This document shows, piece by piece, positions 31,669 through 41,960 of a stretch of 64,000 nucleotides of DNA. Position 1 is the stretch's first letter, and every line of letters starts with the position of its first letter. The stretch lies in contig NZ_UPHU01000001.1 in the NCBI RefSeq assembly GCF_900566075.1, forward strand, positions 2,604,001-2,668,000. Direction: 5' to 3'. The notes beneath the pieces are model-generated. The model saw only the letters and a program-made list of their open reading frames with translations, did no database searches and was not told the DNA's origin. The DNA comes from Mycobacterium pseudokansasii (GTDB taxonomy: Bacteria; Actinomycetota; Actinomycetes; Mycobacteriales; Mycobacteriaceae). Made by a program: the position numbers and the translations under genes.

Positions 31669-32943
31669 TCACAGCTTGTCCACTGGGCCGCCGACCAGGC
31701 TGGGCTCCCAATTGGCCGGCAGCATCGGTACCCGGGCACCGGGGCCAAGCTCACCGGCACCGACCGTCGTCAATCCTCCGGCCGGTATGGCCGTCGCGCC
31801 GGGCGTGGTCCCGGCAAATCCGTTCACCCCGGCGCCGTGATCAGTAGCTATCACCGACGCCGGTACCGCCGGCGCCGCCGCCGCGAATTTGGCTAGTGGC
31901 TGAACCGCAGATGCGCCAGCCAACGGCCCTAACGCGCCAACGGCGACATCGGCGACGGGCATGGCACTCATAGCGCCCAGGTTCGCGCCGGCGGAAGCAG
32001 CCGCCGTGCCGGTGGCGGACAACGCCACCGCGTCAGTCAACGGAGTCGCCATAGCCCCGACAGCGCCAAGACCCGCGCCACCCCCAAGAATCCATTCGAT
32101 CACCGCATCGACGACCAACAACGGATCGACCACGAACCAGAACGCGGGCGCGACGACGAAGTGATACCAGAGAAATCCGTAATACCACAGCATGAAAAAA
32201 CCGGCGGCAAAGTGCAGGGTCAAGAAGTCCAACAGGGCCAATAACGGGATCCTGAGCCCCAGTGTAGGCAAGATGAGGATGCCGATAACTATTTCGAGCA
32301 CATTGAGATACTCGGCTAAAACGAGGGTAAGTAACTCAATCAATAATTGTTCGATTGGCGTCTCGGTGACGGCCTGGGCGATGCCGGTCACCACGTTGGC
32401 GCCGGGTTTGACGATGAACGGTGCCGGGACGGTGTGTGGGGTGGCGGCCAGCGTCGCAGTAGCAACCGCGTCGTACACACCCATGGTGGTGGCGGCTTGG
32501 ATCCACATCCGTAGGTAGTCGGCTTCGGTGAGTGCGATGGGGATGGTGTTGATACCGAAGAAGTTGGTGGCCACCAGCACTGCGTGGGTGGCATGGTTGG
32601 CCGCCAACTCGCTCAACGTCGGCATCGCCGCCACCGCACAGACATAGGCCGCTGCCAAATTCTGTTGGGCCGCAGCGGTTTCCGCGCTGGCGGCGCTGGC
32701 GGCTGCCAACCACGCCAGATAGGGGGCGTAGGCCGCCATGCAGAATTCTGCGCTGGGGCCGTCCCAGGTGCCGGCTTGGACCCCGGCCAGTATGGCGGTC
32801 AGTTCTTCGGCTACCGTCGCGTACTCGGAGCTCAGTGATGTCCAGGCTTGCGCCCCGGCCAGCAACGAGTCCGGTCCTGGCCCCGCGTTGAGTAGCGCCG
32901 AATGCGCCTCCGGTGGCGCTGCCATCCATATCGGCGCCGTCAT
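31669..32943 (-). CDS. PPE family protein
   Basis: A 424-residue PPE protein, secreted or surface-exposed through an ESX system as a helical-bundle partner of a PE protein. It starts [15 protein letters not shown] with the family's Pro-Pro-Glu, has the WxG turn in [10 protein letters not shown], and the conserved [20 protein letters not shown]. The middle is unusually hydrophobic and aromatic ([20 protein letters not shown]), suggesting membrane insertion. The C-terminus [15 protein letters not shown] resembles the SVP-type ending without being exact. Its ATG overlaps the stop of the short PE-like gene by four bases. Confidence 0.92.
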   Translation of the reverse strand: MTAPIWMAAPPEAHSALLNAGPGPDSLLAGAQAWTSLSSEYATVAEELTAILAGVQAGTWDGPSAEFCMAAYAPYLAWLAAASAASAETAAAQQNLAAAYVCAVAAMPTLSELAANHATHAVLVATNFFGINTIPIALTEADYLRMWIQAATTMGVYDAVATATLAATPHTVPAPFIVKPGANVVTGIAQAVTETPIEQLLIELLTLVLAEYLNVLEIVIGILILPTLGLRIPLLALLDFLTLHFAAGFFMLWYYGFLWYHFVVAPAFWFVVDPLLVVDAVIEWILGGGAGLGAVGAMATPLTDAVALSATGTAAASAGANLGAMSAMPVADVAVGALGPLAGASAVQPLAKFAAAAPAVPASVIATDHGAGVNGFAGTTPGATAIPAGGLTTVGAGELGPGARVPMLPANWEPSLVGGPVDKL

Positions 32944-33149
32944 TGCGGGCTACCTGCACGCGCATTTGGTATATCGGGGCAGCCGGTGAATCTCGCCGCG
33001 GCAACCGGCAATAATTGTTCGCCCGTTGCGGACGGCGCCGTGATATCCATTGGTGTCGCAGCGATATGCGCAATACTCCGGCCAATAGTCGACGTGTACG
33101 CGGCCGCGTCGGGGGTCATCGGCCCCGCAGGAATCACTCGTAGCGTCAA
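32940..33149 (-). CDS. Short PE-like protein coupled to PPE
   Basis: A 69-residue protein starting [20 protein letters not shown], closely resembling the N-terminus of PE5/PE15-type proteins (MTLRVVPEG...). The start is TTG, but GGAGG (33156-33160) lies six to seven bases upstream, a strong ribosome-binding site. Its TGA overlaps the PPE ATG as ATGA, the classic layout of a PE-PPE pair. Typical PE domains are about 100 residues, so the second helix and the YxxxD/E export signal appear to be missing. It may be a shortened PE that mainly couples translation of the PPE gene, or a decaying partner. Confidence 0.7.
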   Translation of the reverse strand: MTLRVIPAGPMTPDAAAYTSTIGRSIAHIAATPMDITAPSATGEQLLPVAAARFTGCPDIPNARAGSPQ

Positions 33150-33609
33150 CGCTTATCCTCCGGTTTATTCGCATTGCGCCGCCGTGCCGCGCTGCCATTG
33201 CGCTGTGCGTCGTTCAATCGAAACGAGGTTCCATTAGAACCAATGCCACGCCATGGCTACAACATCTGGCTAATTCATTTTCATGTTCAGGCCATTAACG
33301 CAAACTATGAACCACGATTTTCCTGGTTACCGGAGCTTCCCTGCGGTGATGCCGGGTTAGAACGCGGTTGGCCGCGTGGCGGGCAATCACGTCGCCGGGT
33401 CAGCTCGACGTATCCGGAGGGCGCTAGGCCCAATCGAATTGCTCAGGCGCGCTTGAACTTCCACGCGTGACGGCGCACTCACCCGCACCGCGTCGGGCCT
33501 GGGCCAAGGCCGCCGACGAGATACCGGCCAGCAGCGGCAGCTACTGCATTCGCTGGTGGTATCGAGTGGGTCGGCACAAACCCGACGAGTGGACCGAAAG
33601 AGCCGAATC
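33150..33609. other. Upstream region of the PE-PPE pair, lower GC
   Basis: About 460 bp with an AT-richer stretch at 33225-33320 that probably holds the PE-PPE promoter. A 61-codon plus-strand frame from the GTG at 33467 (containing GSYCIRWWYRVGRHKPDEW) overlaps the 3' end of the next gene and has no ribosome-binding site; I do not call it a gene. Confidence 0.4.
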
Positions 33610-34575
33610 TCAGCCCGCGCCCGCACCGGAAGGACCCGGCGCAACCGGCTGACCGGGTACCGGCCCACCGGTCGGTGCGGGAGCAGTCGGCGCACCCTTG
33701 CCGGTCCCGGACATGTCAATGATCGGAGCCCCAGCCAGCGCCGGCGCATCCAGCGGAGCACCAGCCGCTACCGGCCCGAGTGCGATCAACGGAACACCGG
33801 CTGGCATCGGCACGACGACGGGGGCGCCGGCGGGCACCGGGACAGCGGCCGGTACCGGGACCGCGGCGGGCACCGGCACGGCGGCGGGCACTGGAACAGC
33901 GGCCGGTACCGGGACCGCGGCGGGCACCGGCGCGGCGGCGGGCACTGGAACAGCGGCCGGTACCGGGACCGCAGCGGGCAACGGCACCGGGGCAACGGCG
34001 GGTACCGGGGCTACGGCGGGTACCGGGGCTACGGCGGGCACTGGGGCAACGGCGGGTACCGGGGCAACGGCGGGTACCGGGGCAACGGCGGGTACCGGGG
34101 CAACGGCCGGCCCAAGGTCAATCAGCGGAGCACCAGCCGGCAGCACCGGAACCGGGCCGGGCACAACCATCGGAACACCAGACATATCGGTGAGCGCGGC
34201 GCTCGCCGCACATACCTCACTGATGGCTGCTGGTCCGCCGGCTGCGGTCGGCGTTCCCCCGGCCGCTGCTCCGCCGCCAGCTGCCGGCGCGCCCCCGGTT
34301 GCTGCTCCGCCGCCGGCCGGTGCGCCTCCGGCTGCTGCCCCGCCGGCAGCTGGCCCGCCCGGGGCGCAGCACGCACCGGATGCGGCCGCTGCACCGGCTG
34401 TGGCCGCTCCACCGGCCGCCGGCGCCGCACCCTCGCCCGCCATCCCCTGGACGCACCCGTAGCCGCCGGTCTTCAGCGGGGCGGCAGCTACATCCGGGCT
34501 CAACGCTATGGCGGCCCCGCACAAGCCAGCGAAGGCAACCACTTTCAAGTTGAACCGATCGAAGACCGTCATCAC
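33610..34575 (-). CDS. Secreted Pro/Val/Ala/Gly-rich repeat protein (Rv1435c type)
   Basis: A 321-residue exported protein. The N-terminus has a signal peptide (VVAFAGLCGAAIALSPDVAAA, likely cut after AAA near residue 32) and then Cys-containing, Gly/Ala/Pro-rich sequence. The centre consists of hexapeptide repeats: about seven AVAPVP and eight AAVPVP units. The end is Pro/Gly rich. Orthologue Rv1435c is annotated as a proline, glycine, valine-rich secreted protein of about 200 residues, so the extra length here lies largely in the repeats. GAGGAG lies upstream of the GTG-ATG start pair. A surface or cell-wall role is inferred. Confidence 0.85.
   Translation of the reverse strand: MMTVFDRFNLKVVAFAGLCGAAIALSPDVAAAPLKTGGYGCVQGMAGEGAAPAAGGAATAGAAAASGACCAPGGPAAGGAAAGGAPAGGGAATGGAPAAGGGAAAGGTPTAAGGPAAISEVCAASAALTDMSGVPMVVPGPVPVLPAGAPLIDLGPAVAPVPAVAPVPAVAPVPAVAPVPAVAPVPAVAPVPAVAPVPLPAAVPVPAAVPVPAAAPVPAAVPVPAAVPVPAAVPVPAAVPVPAAVPVPAGAPVVVPMPAGVPLIALGPVAAGAPLDAPALAGAPIIDMSGTGKGAPTAPAPTGGPVPGQPVAPGPSGAGAG
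33829..34112. repeat. 18-bp minisatellite with 54-bp higher-order unit
   Basis: The repeats encode the hexapeptides of the secreted protein. The 54-bp blocks 33847-33900 and 33901-33954 differ at one base, and a third starts at 33955. From about 34005 to 34112 a second version of the 18-bp unit (GGTACCGGGGCAACGGCG) runs nearly perfectly. This is a probable VNTR. Confidence 0.85.
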
Positions 34576-35996
<1,421 letters not shown>

Positions 35997-36008
35997 GCTC
36001 ACCCAGCC

Positions 36009-37259
36009 GTGACCATCCATTCCCTCAAAGACCTTCTCGCCGAAGGTGTTTCGGGCCGCAGCATCTTGGTGCGCTCCGACCTCAATGTTCCGCTCGACGA
36101 GGACGGCGCGATCACCGACCCGGGCCGCATCACCGCGTCGGTGCCGACGTTGCGGGCGTTGGTCGATGCCGGGGCCAAGGTGGTGGTCACCGCGCATCTG
36201 GGTCGTCCCAAGGCCGGCCCTGACCCGAAGCTGTCGCTGGCGCCGGTGGCCGCGGCTCTCGGTGAGCAGCTGGGCCGGCACGTTCAGCTGGCCGGAGATG
36301 TCGTCGGCGCCGACGCGCTGGCCCGCGCCGAAGGGCTGACCGACGGCGACGTCCTGTTGCTGGAGAACGTCCGGTTCGACAAGCGCGAGACCGCCAAGGA
36401 CGACGGTGAACGCCTTGCCCTGGCGCGACAGCTTGCCGAATTGGTTTCTCCGGGAGGTGCTTTCGTCTCCGACGGGTTCGGTGTGGTGCACCGCAAACAG
36501 GCCTCGGTGTACGACGTGGCAACGTTGCTGCCGCACTATGCCGGCACCCTGGTCGCCGAGGAGATCCGGGTGCTCGAGCAGCTGACCGACTCCTCCGAGC
36601 GGCCCTACGCCGTGGTGCTGGGCGGATCGAAGGTGTCGGACAAACTCGGGGTGATCGAGTCGCTGGCCACCAAGGCTGACAGCATCGTTATCGGCGGCGG
36701 AATGTGCTTTACTTTCCTTGCCGCGCAAGGCTATTCGGTTGGAACGTCGCTGCTGGAAGGCGAGATGGTCGACACCTGCCGCAGGCTGCTCGACACCTAC
36801 CACGACGTGCTGCGGCTACCCGTCGACATCGTGGTGACCGAGAAGTTCGCGGCCGATTCCCCGCCCCAAACCGTCGCCGCCGACGCGATTCCGAACGACC
36901 TGATGGGCCTGGATATCGGCCCGGGATCGGTCAAACGGTTCGCCACGCTGCTGTCCAACGCCAGGACCATTTTCTGGAACGGGCCGATGGGCGTGTTCGA
37001 ATTCCCCGGTTATGCGGCGGGAACCCGAGGCGTCGCCGAGGCGATTGCCGCCGCGACCGGTAGAGGAGCTTTCAGCGTGGTCGGCGGCGGCGACTCGGCG
37101 GCCGCGGTGCGTGCGCTCGGCATCGCCGAAAGCGCCTTTTCGCACATATCCACCGGCGGCGGTGCGTCGCTGGAATACCTTGAGGGCAAAGCACTTCCCG
37201 GCATCGAGGTACTTGGTGAGGCCCAGCCCGATCAAAACAAGAGAGGCGGACAGTCGTGA
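36009..37259 (+). CDS. pgk: Phosphoglycerate kinase
   Basis: Transfers phosphate from 1,3-bisphosphoglycerate to ADP. The 416-residue protein has the signature [13 protein letters not shown], the substrate His/Arg block [15 protein letters not shown], the hinge [15 protein letters not shown], and the nucleotide-binding end [13 protein letters not shown] with [17 protein letters not shown]. It starts with GTG and overlaps tpiA by four bases, so expression of the last two glycolytic genes is coupled. Confidence 0.98.
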   Translation: MTIHSLKDLLAEGVSGRSILVRSDLNVPLDEDGAITDPGRITASVPTLRALVDAGAKVVVTAHLGRPKAGPDPKLSLAPVAAALGEQLGRHVQLAGDVVGADALARAEGLTDGDVLLLENVRFDKRETAKDDGERLALARQLAELVSPGGAFVSDGFGVVHRKQASVYDVATLLPHYAGTLVAEEIRVLEQLTDSSERPYAVVLGGSKVSDKLGVIESLATKADSIVIGGGMCFTFLAAQGYSVGTSLLEGEMVDTCRRLLDTYHDVLRLPVDIVVTEKFAADSPPQTVAADAIPNDLMGLDIGPGSVKRFATLLSNARTIFWNGPMGVFEFPGYAAGTRGVAEAIAAATGRGAFSVVGGGDSAAAVRALGIAESAFSHISTGGGASLEYLEGKALPGIEVLGEAQPDQNKRGGQS

Positions 37260-38041
37260 GCCGCAAGCCGTTGATCGCGGGCAACTGGAAGATGAACCTC
37301 AATCACTTCGAGGCGATCGCGCTGGTGCAAAAGGTCGCGTTCGCGTTGCCGGACAAGTATTACGACAAGGTCGACGTCACGGTGATCCCGCCGTTCACCG
37401 ACCTGCGTAGCGTGCAGACGCTGGTCGACGGCGACAAGCTGCGGTTGACCTATGGTGCCCAGGACTTGTCACAACACGACTCCGGCGCCTACACCGGTGA
37501 CATCAGCGGGGCGTTCCTGGCGAAATTGGGTTGCAGCTACGTCATCGTCGGACACTCCGAGCGGCGCACCTACCACAACGAGGACGATGCCCTGGTGGCT
37601 GCCAAGGCCGCCGCCGCGCTCAAGCACGAGCTCACGCCGATCGTCTGCATCGGCGAACACCTCGACGTGCGGGAAGCGGGAAACCACGTGGCATACAACG
37701 TCGAACAGCTACGGGGTTCGCTGGCCGGGCTGTCGGCCGAGCAGATCGGGTCCGTCGTCATCGCCTATGAGCCGGTCTGGGCAATCGGCACCGGGCGGGT
37801 GGCCAGCGCCGCCGACGCCCAAGAGGTCTGCGCGGCGATCCGAAAGGAGTTGGCTTCGCTAGCCTCATCCAAGGCGGCCGAGACGGTGCGGGTGCTCTAC
37901 GGCGGCTCGATGAACGCGAAGAATGTCGCCGACCTGGTCGCCCAGGACGACATCGACGGCGGCCTGGTCGGTGGCGCGTCGCTGGACGGGGAGCAGTTCG
38001 CGACGCTGGCGGCCATCGCCGCCGGGGGACCGCTCCCGTAG
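37256..38041 (+). CDS. tpiA: Triosephosphate isomerase
   Basis: Interconverts dihydroxyacetone phosphate and glyceraldehyde 3-phosphate. The 261-residue TIM barrel shows the N-terminal Lys in [10 protein letters not shown], the electrophilic His in VGHSERR, the catalytic Glu172 in [11 protein letters not shown], and the phosphate-binding GGSMNAKN and GGLVGGASL. The GTG start lies inside the end of pgk. The operon ends here; the next gene is a PPE on the other strand, 25 bp away. Confidence 0.98.
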   Translation: MSRKPLIAGNWKMNLNHFEAIALVQKVAFALPDKYYDKVDVTVIPPFTDLRSVQTLVDGDKLRLTYGAQDLSQHDSGAYTGDISGAFLAKLGCSYVIVGHSERRTYHNEDDALVAAKAAAALKHELTPIVCIGEHLDVREAGNHVAYNVEQLRGSLAGLSAEQIGSVVIAYEPVWAIGTGRVASAADAQEVCAAIRKELASLASSKAAETVRVLYGGSMNAKNVADLVAQDDIDGGLVGGASLDGEQFATLAAIAAGGPLP

Positions 38042-38065
38042 CGGCCGCGGCAAGCGACGCTCGCG

Positions 38066-39274
38066 CTACCCCCCGGAGAGGGGGCGCGTCATCACTCGAG
38101 GTGTCAAACCGTACCGGGGCACTACCCCGCCGCGCCGCGTCCCCGCGGGCGCCATACCCGGCATCCCCGGCATCCCGGCCCCTCCGGAGTCGCCGGCTGG
38201 CAGCGTAGTCAGGGGCGTACCTTGAAACGTCTTTACCGTGGTGACTGTCGGTGCGGTCCAGGTGGGCGGCACTGACATTTGCCCGATCGAACCGGCGCTG
38301 CGGAAAGCCGCAGACACCTCGCCAATTCCCGGTCCGCCCTTCGCCACCGCGTCGGCTACGTTCTTGATCGAATTGACCAGCGGGGCAAGCTCACTGGGGA
38401 CAACGTCGGCTACCGGTGCAGCGAGGTTGGGCAGGATGCCCAGATTCTTTTCGGCCCCGATGATCCCGGTGCCCAGCGAGCTGATGTTGTTGATCGAGCT
38501 GACGGTTGCGTACCACGCCATGACGCCGTCGAGGAACGTGAAGTCGTCCGCGACTATGGACGGGAAAGGAATGGCGTTGATCAGTTCACCCGCCTCGAGA
38601 AAGAACGGCGTCAGCTCGGGTGCGAACGGCAGGAGGGCGATCCCGATCTGTTCCAACAGATTCCCCAGCCAGTTACCGCCGTCGGCGGCGGCGCCGGCCG
38701 TGGCTTGAGCCACCGCGGCGGCCTGCGCGGGCAGACCGGCGGAGTTCGTGGTCTGCTGCGGCGAAGCAAATGGCGTCAGCTTCGTCGCGGCCGCCGAAGT
38801 GACGGAATAATCCTGCATCACGCTGCTATTGGTGACCCACATCTCTGCGTAGGCCAGCTCCAGGGCGGCGATCGCCGAAGTGTTCTGACCGAAGAAATTC
38901 GTCGCTATCAGCAAGAGCAGCTGCTCGCGGTTGGCGATGACGATCGACGGGGGCACCGTCATGGCAAACGCCTCATCAAATGCACTCGCCGCGGTCGCGG
39001 CCTGCCGGGCGGTTTGCCCTGTCTGGATGGCAGTTGCCTCCAGCCACCCCGCGTACGAGGTGGCTGCTGCCGCCATCGCCGCGGACGAAGGGCCCACCCA
39101 ATGCCAGGCGATGAGGTCGGAGACCACCGATCGGTACGTCTGGGCACTGGCCTGCAATTCAGCAGACAACTGCTGCCAGCTCGCCGCCGCGGCTTGCAGC
39201 GAGCCTGATCCCGGACCGCTGTACATCCTGGTCGAGATGACCTCTGGCGGTAGTAACGCAAAATCGGTGAACAT
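38066..39274 (-). CDS. PPE family protein, SVP subfamily
   Basis: A 402-residue PPE-SVP protein. The N-terminus is MFTDFALLPPEVISTRMYSG, the WxG turn is WHWVGPSSAAM, and NFFGQNTSAIAALELAYAEM is the conserved end of the PPE domain. The SVP motif is MSVPPTWTAP near residue 339. The tail is Gly/Met/Pro-rich (GGAGMPGMPGMAP). A strong AAGGAGG lies six bases before the ATG. No PE gene adjoins it, so its PE partner must be encoded elsewhere. M. tuberculosis has unrelated PE_PGRS genes nearby. It converges closely with tpiA. Confidence 0.93.
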   Translation of the reverse strand: MFTDFALLPPEVISTRMYSGPGSGSLQAAAASWQQLSAELQASAQTYRSVVSDLIAWHWVGPSSAAMAAAATSYAGWLEATAIQTGQTARQAATAASAFDEAFAMTVPPSIVIANREQLLLLIATNFFGQNTSAIAALELAYAEMWVTNSSVMQDYSVTSAAATKLTPFASPQQTTNSAGLPAQAAAVAQATAGAAADGGNWLGNLLEQIGIALLPFAPELTPFFLEAGELINAIPFPSIVADDFTFLDGVMAWYATVSSINNISSLGTGIIGAEKNLGILPNLAAPVADVVPSELAPLVNSIKNVADAVAKGGPGIGEVSAAFRSAGSIGQMSVPPTWTAPTVTTVKTFQGTPLTTLPAGDSGGAGMPGMPGMAPAGTRRGGVVPRYGLTPRVMTRPLSGG

Positions 39275-40223
39275 GTGCTACCTCCTTGGTTGGTTGAGGG
39301 GCCAAAGGCGACGCGGTTCGGCGTATGCGAACCGGGACCCGGCCTGATGAAGCCCGGGCTACGGTGGCCGGTGCTGGTGGGTGATTTGTTCGAACTGCGG
39401 AGTATTCGGGGGGGCTCTCGACAAAGCCGATCGGTATTCGCCATGCCGAAGCTGCGCGGTAGGAAAAGGGTTTAGCTTTCGTGGACCACGAACGTCGCGG
39501 TCAGCATTGAGGTCCCCGCCTCGGGCCGGGCCGGCGAATATCGGATACAACGACCCCACCGAAATATCAGCAGCCCGTTGGCCACTGTGGGCCCTTTATC
39601 AATCAGCCACGGCGCCATAAGCCAACCTTTCTGGTGCATCTCTTCACCGACGCAGGCCAAGATCACGTTCGCGCCGACTCGGAGGCCGGGCATAGCTCCG
39701 GCGGAACCAATAAATCCCAAGGAATGTAGCTATCGTCAACAATAACTATGTTGGTGATTTAAATTCGAGCGCGATTTCCCGTTGACGAGCGCTTTTAGTA
39801 ATCAGCTGTGCTGTCGAGCCGGCGATTACTTCCGAGGTGCGCTGCACAATTTTTGACATGGGGCGCGATGTGCGGATTGAAAATAGCGATGTAGAGACGT
39901 TGTACACGAGGCCCGGGATGAGAGGCTGGGTCCGGGAACTGGTATTGCCTTCAATTGCTTCGCGCTTCACGACGCCCGGCGCGGCGCGGTATGCACCCGA
40001 CATCATGTGGAGCAATTTGTGTTTCCGGGAGATTGCGGCGGCACGCAATGTATTCCAAGCGCGTTATCGAAATCCCACGTGGCTGATTCTCTGTCGTGAT
40101 TTGCGTTTCGATTGCGACGGTGTGTAGTAGAGGGCGGACAGCCCGGCATGACGGTCGGTCCCGCAACGGATCCGTTGACGGCTCCGTTGACAGCGGGGTG
40201 GCTGCATACTTGCTGAGGCAAGA
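39275..40223. other. Long lower-GC region upstream of the PPE-SVP gene
   Basis: About 950 bp. It holds the PPE promoter, the doubtful frame 39472-39720 listed separately, and an AT-richer stretch (about 39725-40130) open on both strands: plus 39837-40127 (96 codons) and minus 39746-40048 (100 codons). Neither has a clear ribosome-binding site or a family match that I recognise. It may be the remains of a horizontally acquired or lost gene. Confidence 0.35.
39472..39720 (-). CDS. Doubtful small hypothetical protein or gene remnant
   Basis: An 82-codon frame from a TTG (or 73 codons from the ATG at 39693). Its middle, GEEMHQKGWLMAPWLIDK and NGLLIFRWGRCIRYSP, looks protein-like and its codon choice is GC-rich in third positions, but I recognise no family. 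The TTG has no ribosome-binding site; the ATG has GGAG only two bases away. It may be the 3' remnant of a longer gene. Low confidence. Confidence 0.3.
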   Translation of the reverse strand: MGFIGSAGAMPGLRVGANVILACVGEEMHQKGWLMAPWLIDKGPTVANGLLIFRWGRCIRYSPARPEAGTSMLTATFVVHES

Positions 40224-40661
40224 ATGGCCGGAATCATCAACAGCCGAGTAAAGAGAGTTGTGGGCCACGAATCCACGCACTTCCGCCGGGACGCCCTTAG
40301 CGGTCCGCTGATGAATCATATTGCGGCGCTTGGCCGCAGCGTTATCGCCGCGCTGCGGCCGGCCAAAGCACCCTGGGTGGTCGGGCCGGCGGTATGGGCG
40401 ATGGCCAAACCGACCCGGGATGAGGCGTATCGGCTGGCACACCAGCTGCGTGCCGGCGCGGAGGCCGCCGTGCTGAAACCACCACCGGTCAGTGCACCAG
40501 CGGCACAGGCCATCCCGGCCACCATGGAATTGGAGGACGTAGTGGACGCGATCACGGCGATCAGGGTGGCGGTGGACGGCGGTTGTGATGCGGCCACGCT
40601 GATCGACGACGTCGCGGATCGACTGGCCCGCCTTGATCAGAGCGCACTCGCTCGTCGATAG
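40224..40661 (+). CDS. Hypothetical protein
   Basis: A 145-residue protein that I do not recognise. GAGG lies six bases before the ATG, which favours this start; an internal ATG at 40311 would give 116 residues. It contains a hydrophobic Ala/Val-rich stretch (KAPWVVGPAVWAMAKPTRDE), a Pro/Ala linker, and an acidic helix-rich end (MELEDVVDAITAIRVAVDGG). It has no signal peptide. It converges with the molybdenum hydroxylase operon, with 13 bp between the stops. Confidence 0.5.
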   Translation: MAGIINSRVKRVVGHESTHFRRDALSGPLMNHIAALGRSVIAALRPAKAPWVVGPAVWAMAKPTRDEAYRLAHQLRAGAEAAVLKPPPVSAPAAQAIPATMELEDVVDAITAIRVAVDGGCDAATLIDDVADRLARLDQSALARR

Positions 40662-40674
40662 GTCGATCGCGCGG

Positions 40675-41457
40675 TCACGTCGTCAACGACCGCACCGCCC
40701 GAATGGTCAGCGTCCGTGCCACGTGGGCCCGATAAGGGTCGGTACCGCCTGGCGGGCACGCGATGTCTTGCAACGCATCGGAATGCGGTCGCTTTCCCAG
40801 CGCCGCTTCGGCATCGGGCCACCGTGTCGGACCCGCTGCCAGACCGCTGACGGCGACCCGGAATCCGGACTCCGTCTCGGCCACCGTCACCCCGACCAGC
40901 GCACTGCGCGCGGCTCGATCGGGCAGCCGCACATACGCCGCCCGCATTAGTTGGGGGGGCTTCGGAAAGGCCAGTGAAACAATGACTTCCGAATCCTCCA
41001 AAGCGGTGCTGAAAGCGCCGGTGGAAAATTCTTCGGCCGGGATTCGGCGCCGGTCGGTGATCACCGTGGCACCCAATCCGATGCAGGCGGCCGGGTAGTC
41101 GCCGGCCGGATCGTTGTATGCCAGTGACCCGCCGATGGTCGCGCGGTTGCGCACCTGAGGATCGGCGATTTGGGAAGCTAACAGCGCTAATGATGGAACT
41201 GCCTGCTTGACAAGGGGATCGGTGGCGACTCGGGTATGGGTCGCCATTGCACCGATACGGACCTCGGGGCCACCGGCGGTGATCTTGCGCAACTCCGCGA
41301 CCGTGCCGAGGTCCACCAGCGTCACCGACCTGCCCGGTGTCCTGGTCAACGCCGGAACCAGGGTTTGTCCGCCCGCCAGCACCGCGGCGCCGCCAGAGCT
41401 GAGCATCCGGACTGCCTCACCTACCGTGGTGGGACGGTGATAGACGCGAGTGGTCAA
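40675..41457 (-). CDS. Molybdenum hydroxylase FAD-binding (medium) subunit
   Basis: A 260-residue FAD subunit of the xanthine dehydrogenase/CO dehydrogenase family, which passes electrons from the iron-sulfur subunit to an acceptor. The FAD motifs AVLAGGQTLVPAL and RNRATIGGSLAYNDPAGD (the second FAD-binding TIGG block) are clear. The frame is open upstream, but the TTG at 41457 overlaps the stop of the small subunit (TTGA), and homology begins there (TTRVYHRPTTVGEAVRML). It is the last gene of the large-small-medium operon. Confidence 0.88.
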   Translation of the reverse strand: MTTRVYHRPTTVGEAVRMLSSGGAAVLAGGQTLVPALTRTPGRSVTLVDLGTVAELRKITAGGPEVRIGAMATHTRVATDPLVKQAVPSLALLASQIADPQVRNRATIGGSLAYNDPAGDYPAACIGLGATVITDRRRIPAEEFSTGAFSTALEDSEVIVSLAFPKPPQLMRAAYVRLPDRAARSALVGVTVAETESGFRVAVSGLAAGPTRWPDAEAALGKRPHSDALQDIACPPGGTDPYRAHVARTLTIRAVRSLTT

Positions 41458-41960
41458 CGCGCCGCCCCATCGTCGGCGGCCATCTCCGCGGCGGCCTCGG
41501 CGATGGCGGAGACAATGCTGCGGTATCCGGTGCAGCGGCACAGGTTTCCGCAGATGCCGTCGCGGATGATGGCCTCATCCAGCGGCGCACCGTAGCGGGC
41601 CACCAGGTCGACCGCGGCCACCAGCATGCCCGCGGTGCAGTAGCCGCATTGCACGGCGCCGTGGCGGAGGAACGCCGCCTGCAGCGCGTGCAGGGAATCC
41701 GGCGTGGCCAAGCCTTCGACGGTGACGACGTCGGTGTCCGCGGCCTGCACCGCAAGAACGGTGCAGGACTTCACCGCACAACCGTCCAACAACACGGTGC
41801 AAGCGCCGCACACGGCCGTATCGCATCCGATGGCGGCACCGGTGAGTCCGAGCGGACCGCGCAGCACGTCGACCAGACGGTCGTGTGCGGCCACGGTCAC
41901 TTCGGCAGGAGCACCGTTGACCGTGAACCCGACCGTGCCAGCGGGCTCAACCTCCTTCAT
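41454..41960 (-). CDS. Molybdenum hydroxylase 2Fe-2S (small) subunit
   Basis: A 168-residue iron-sulfur subunit. The plant-type ferredoxin cluster uses Cys46, Cys51, Cys54 and Cys66 (GCDTAVCGACTVLLDG then SC). The second, four-helix cluster uses Cys105, Cys108, Cys141 and Cys143 (QCGYCTAGM, CGNLCRCTGY). The ATG at 41960 lies inside the end of the large-subunit gene (14-bp overlap), and its stop overlaps the medium subunit. It relays electrons from the molybdenum centre to FAD. Confidence 0.92.
   Translation of the reverse strand: MKEVEPAGTVGFTVNGAPAEVTVAAHDRLVDVLRGPLGLTGAAIGCDTAVCGACTVLLDGCAVKSCTVLAVQAADTDVVTVEGLATPDSLHALQAAFLRHGAVQCGYCTAGMLVAAVDLVARYGAPLDEAIIRDGICGNLCRCTGYRSIVSAIAEAAAEMAADDGAAR

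Noticed and set aside
33829..34112. CRISPR array
   Set aside because: The repeats are head-to-tail 18-bp units inside a coding frame with no unique spacers.
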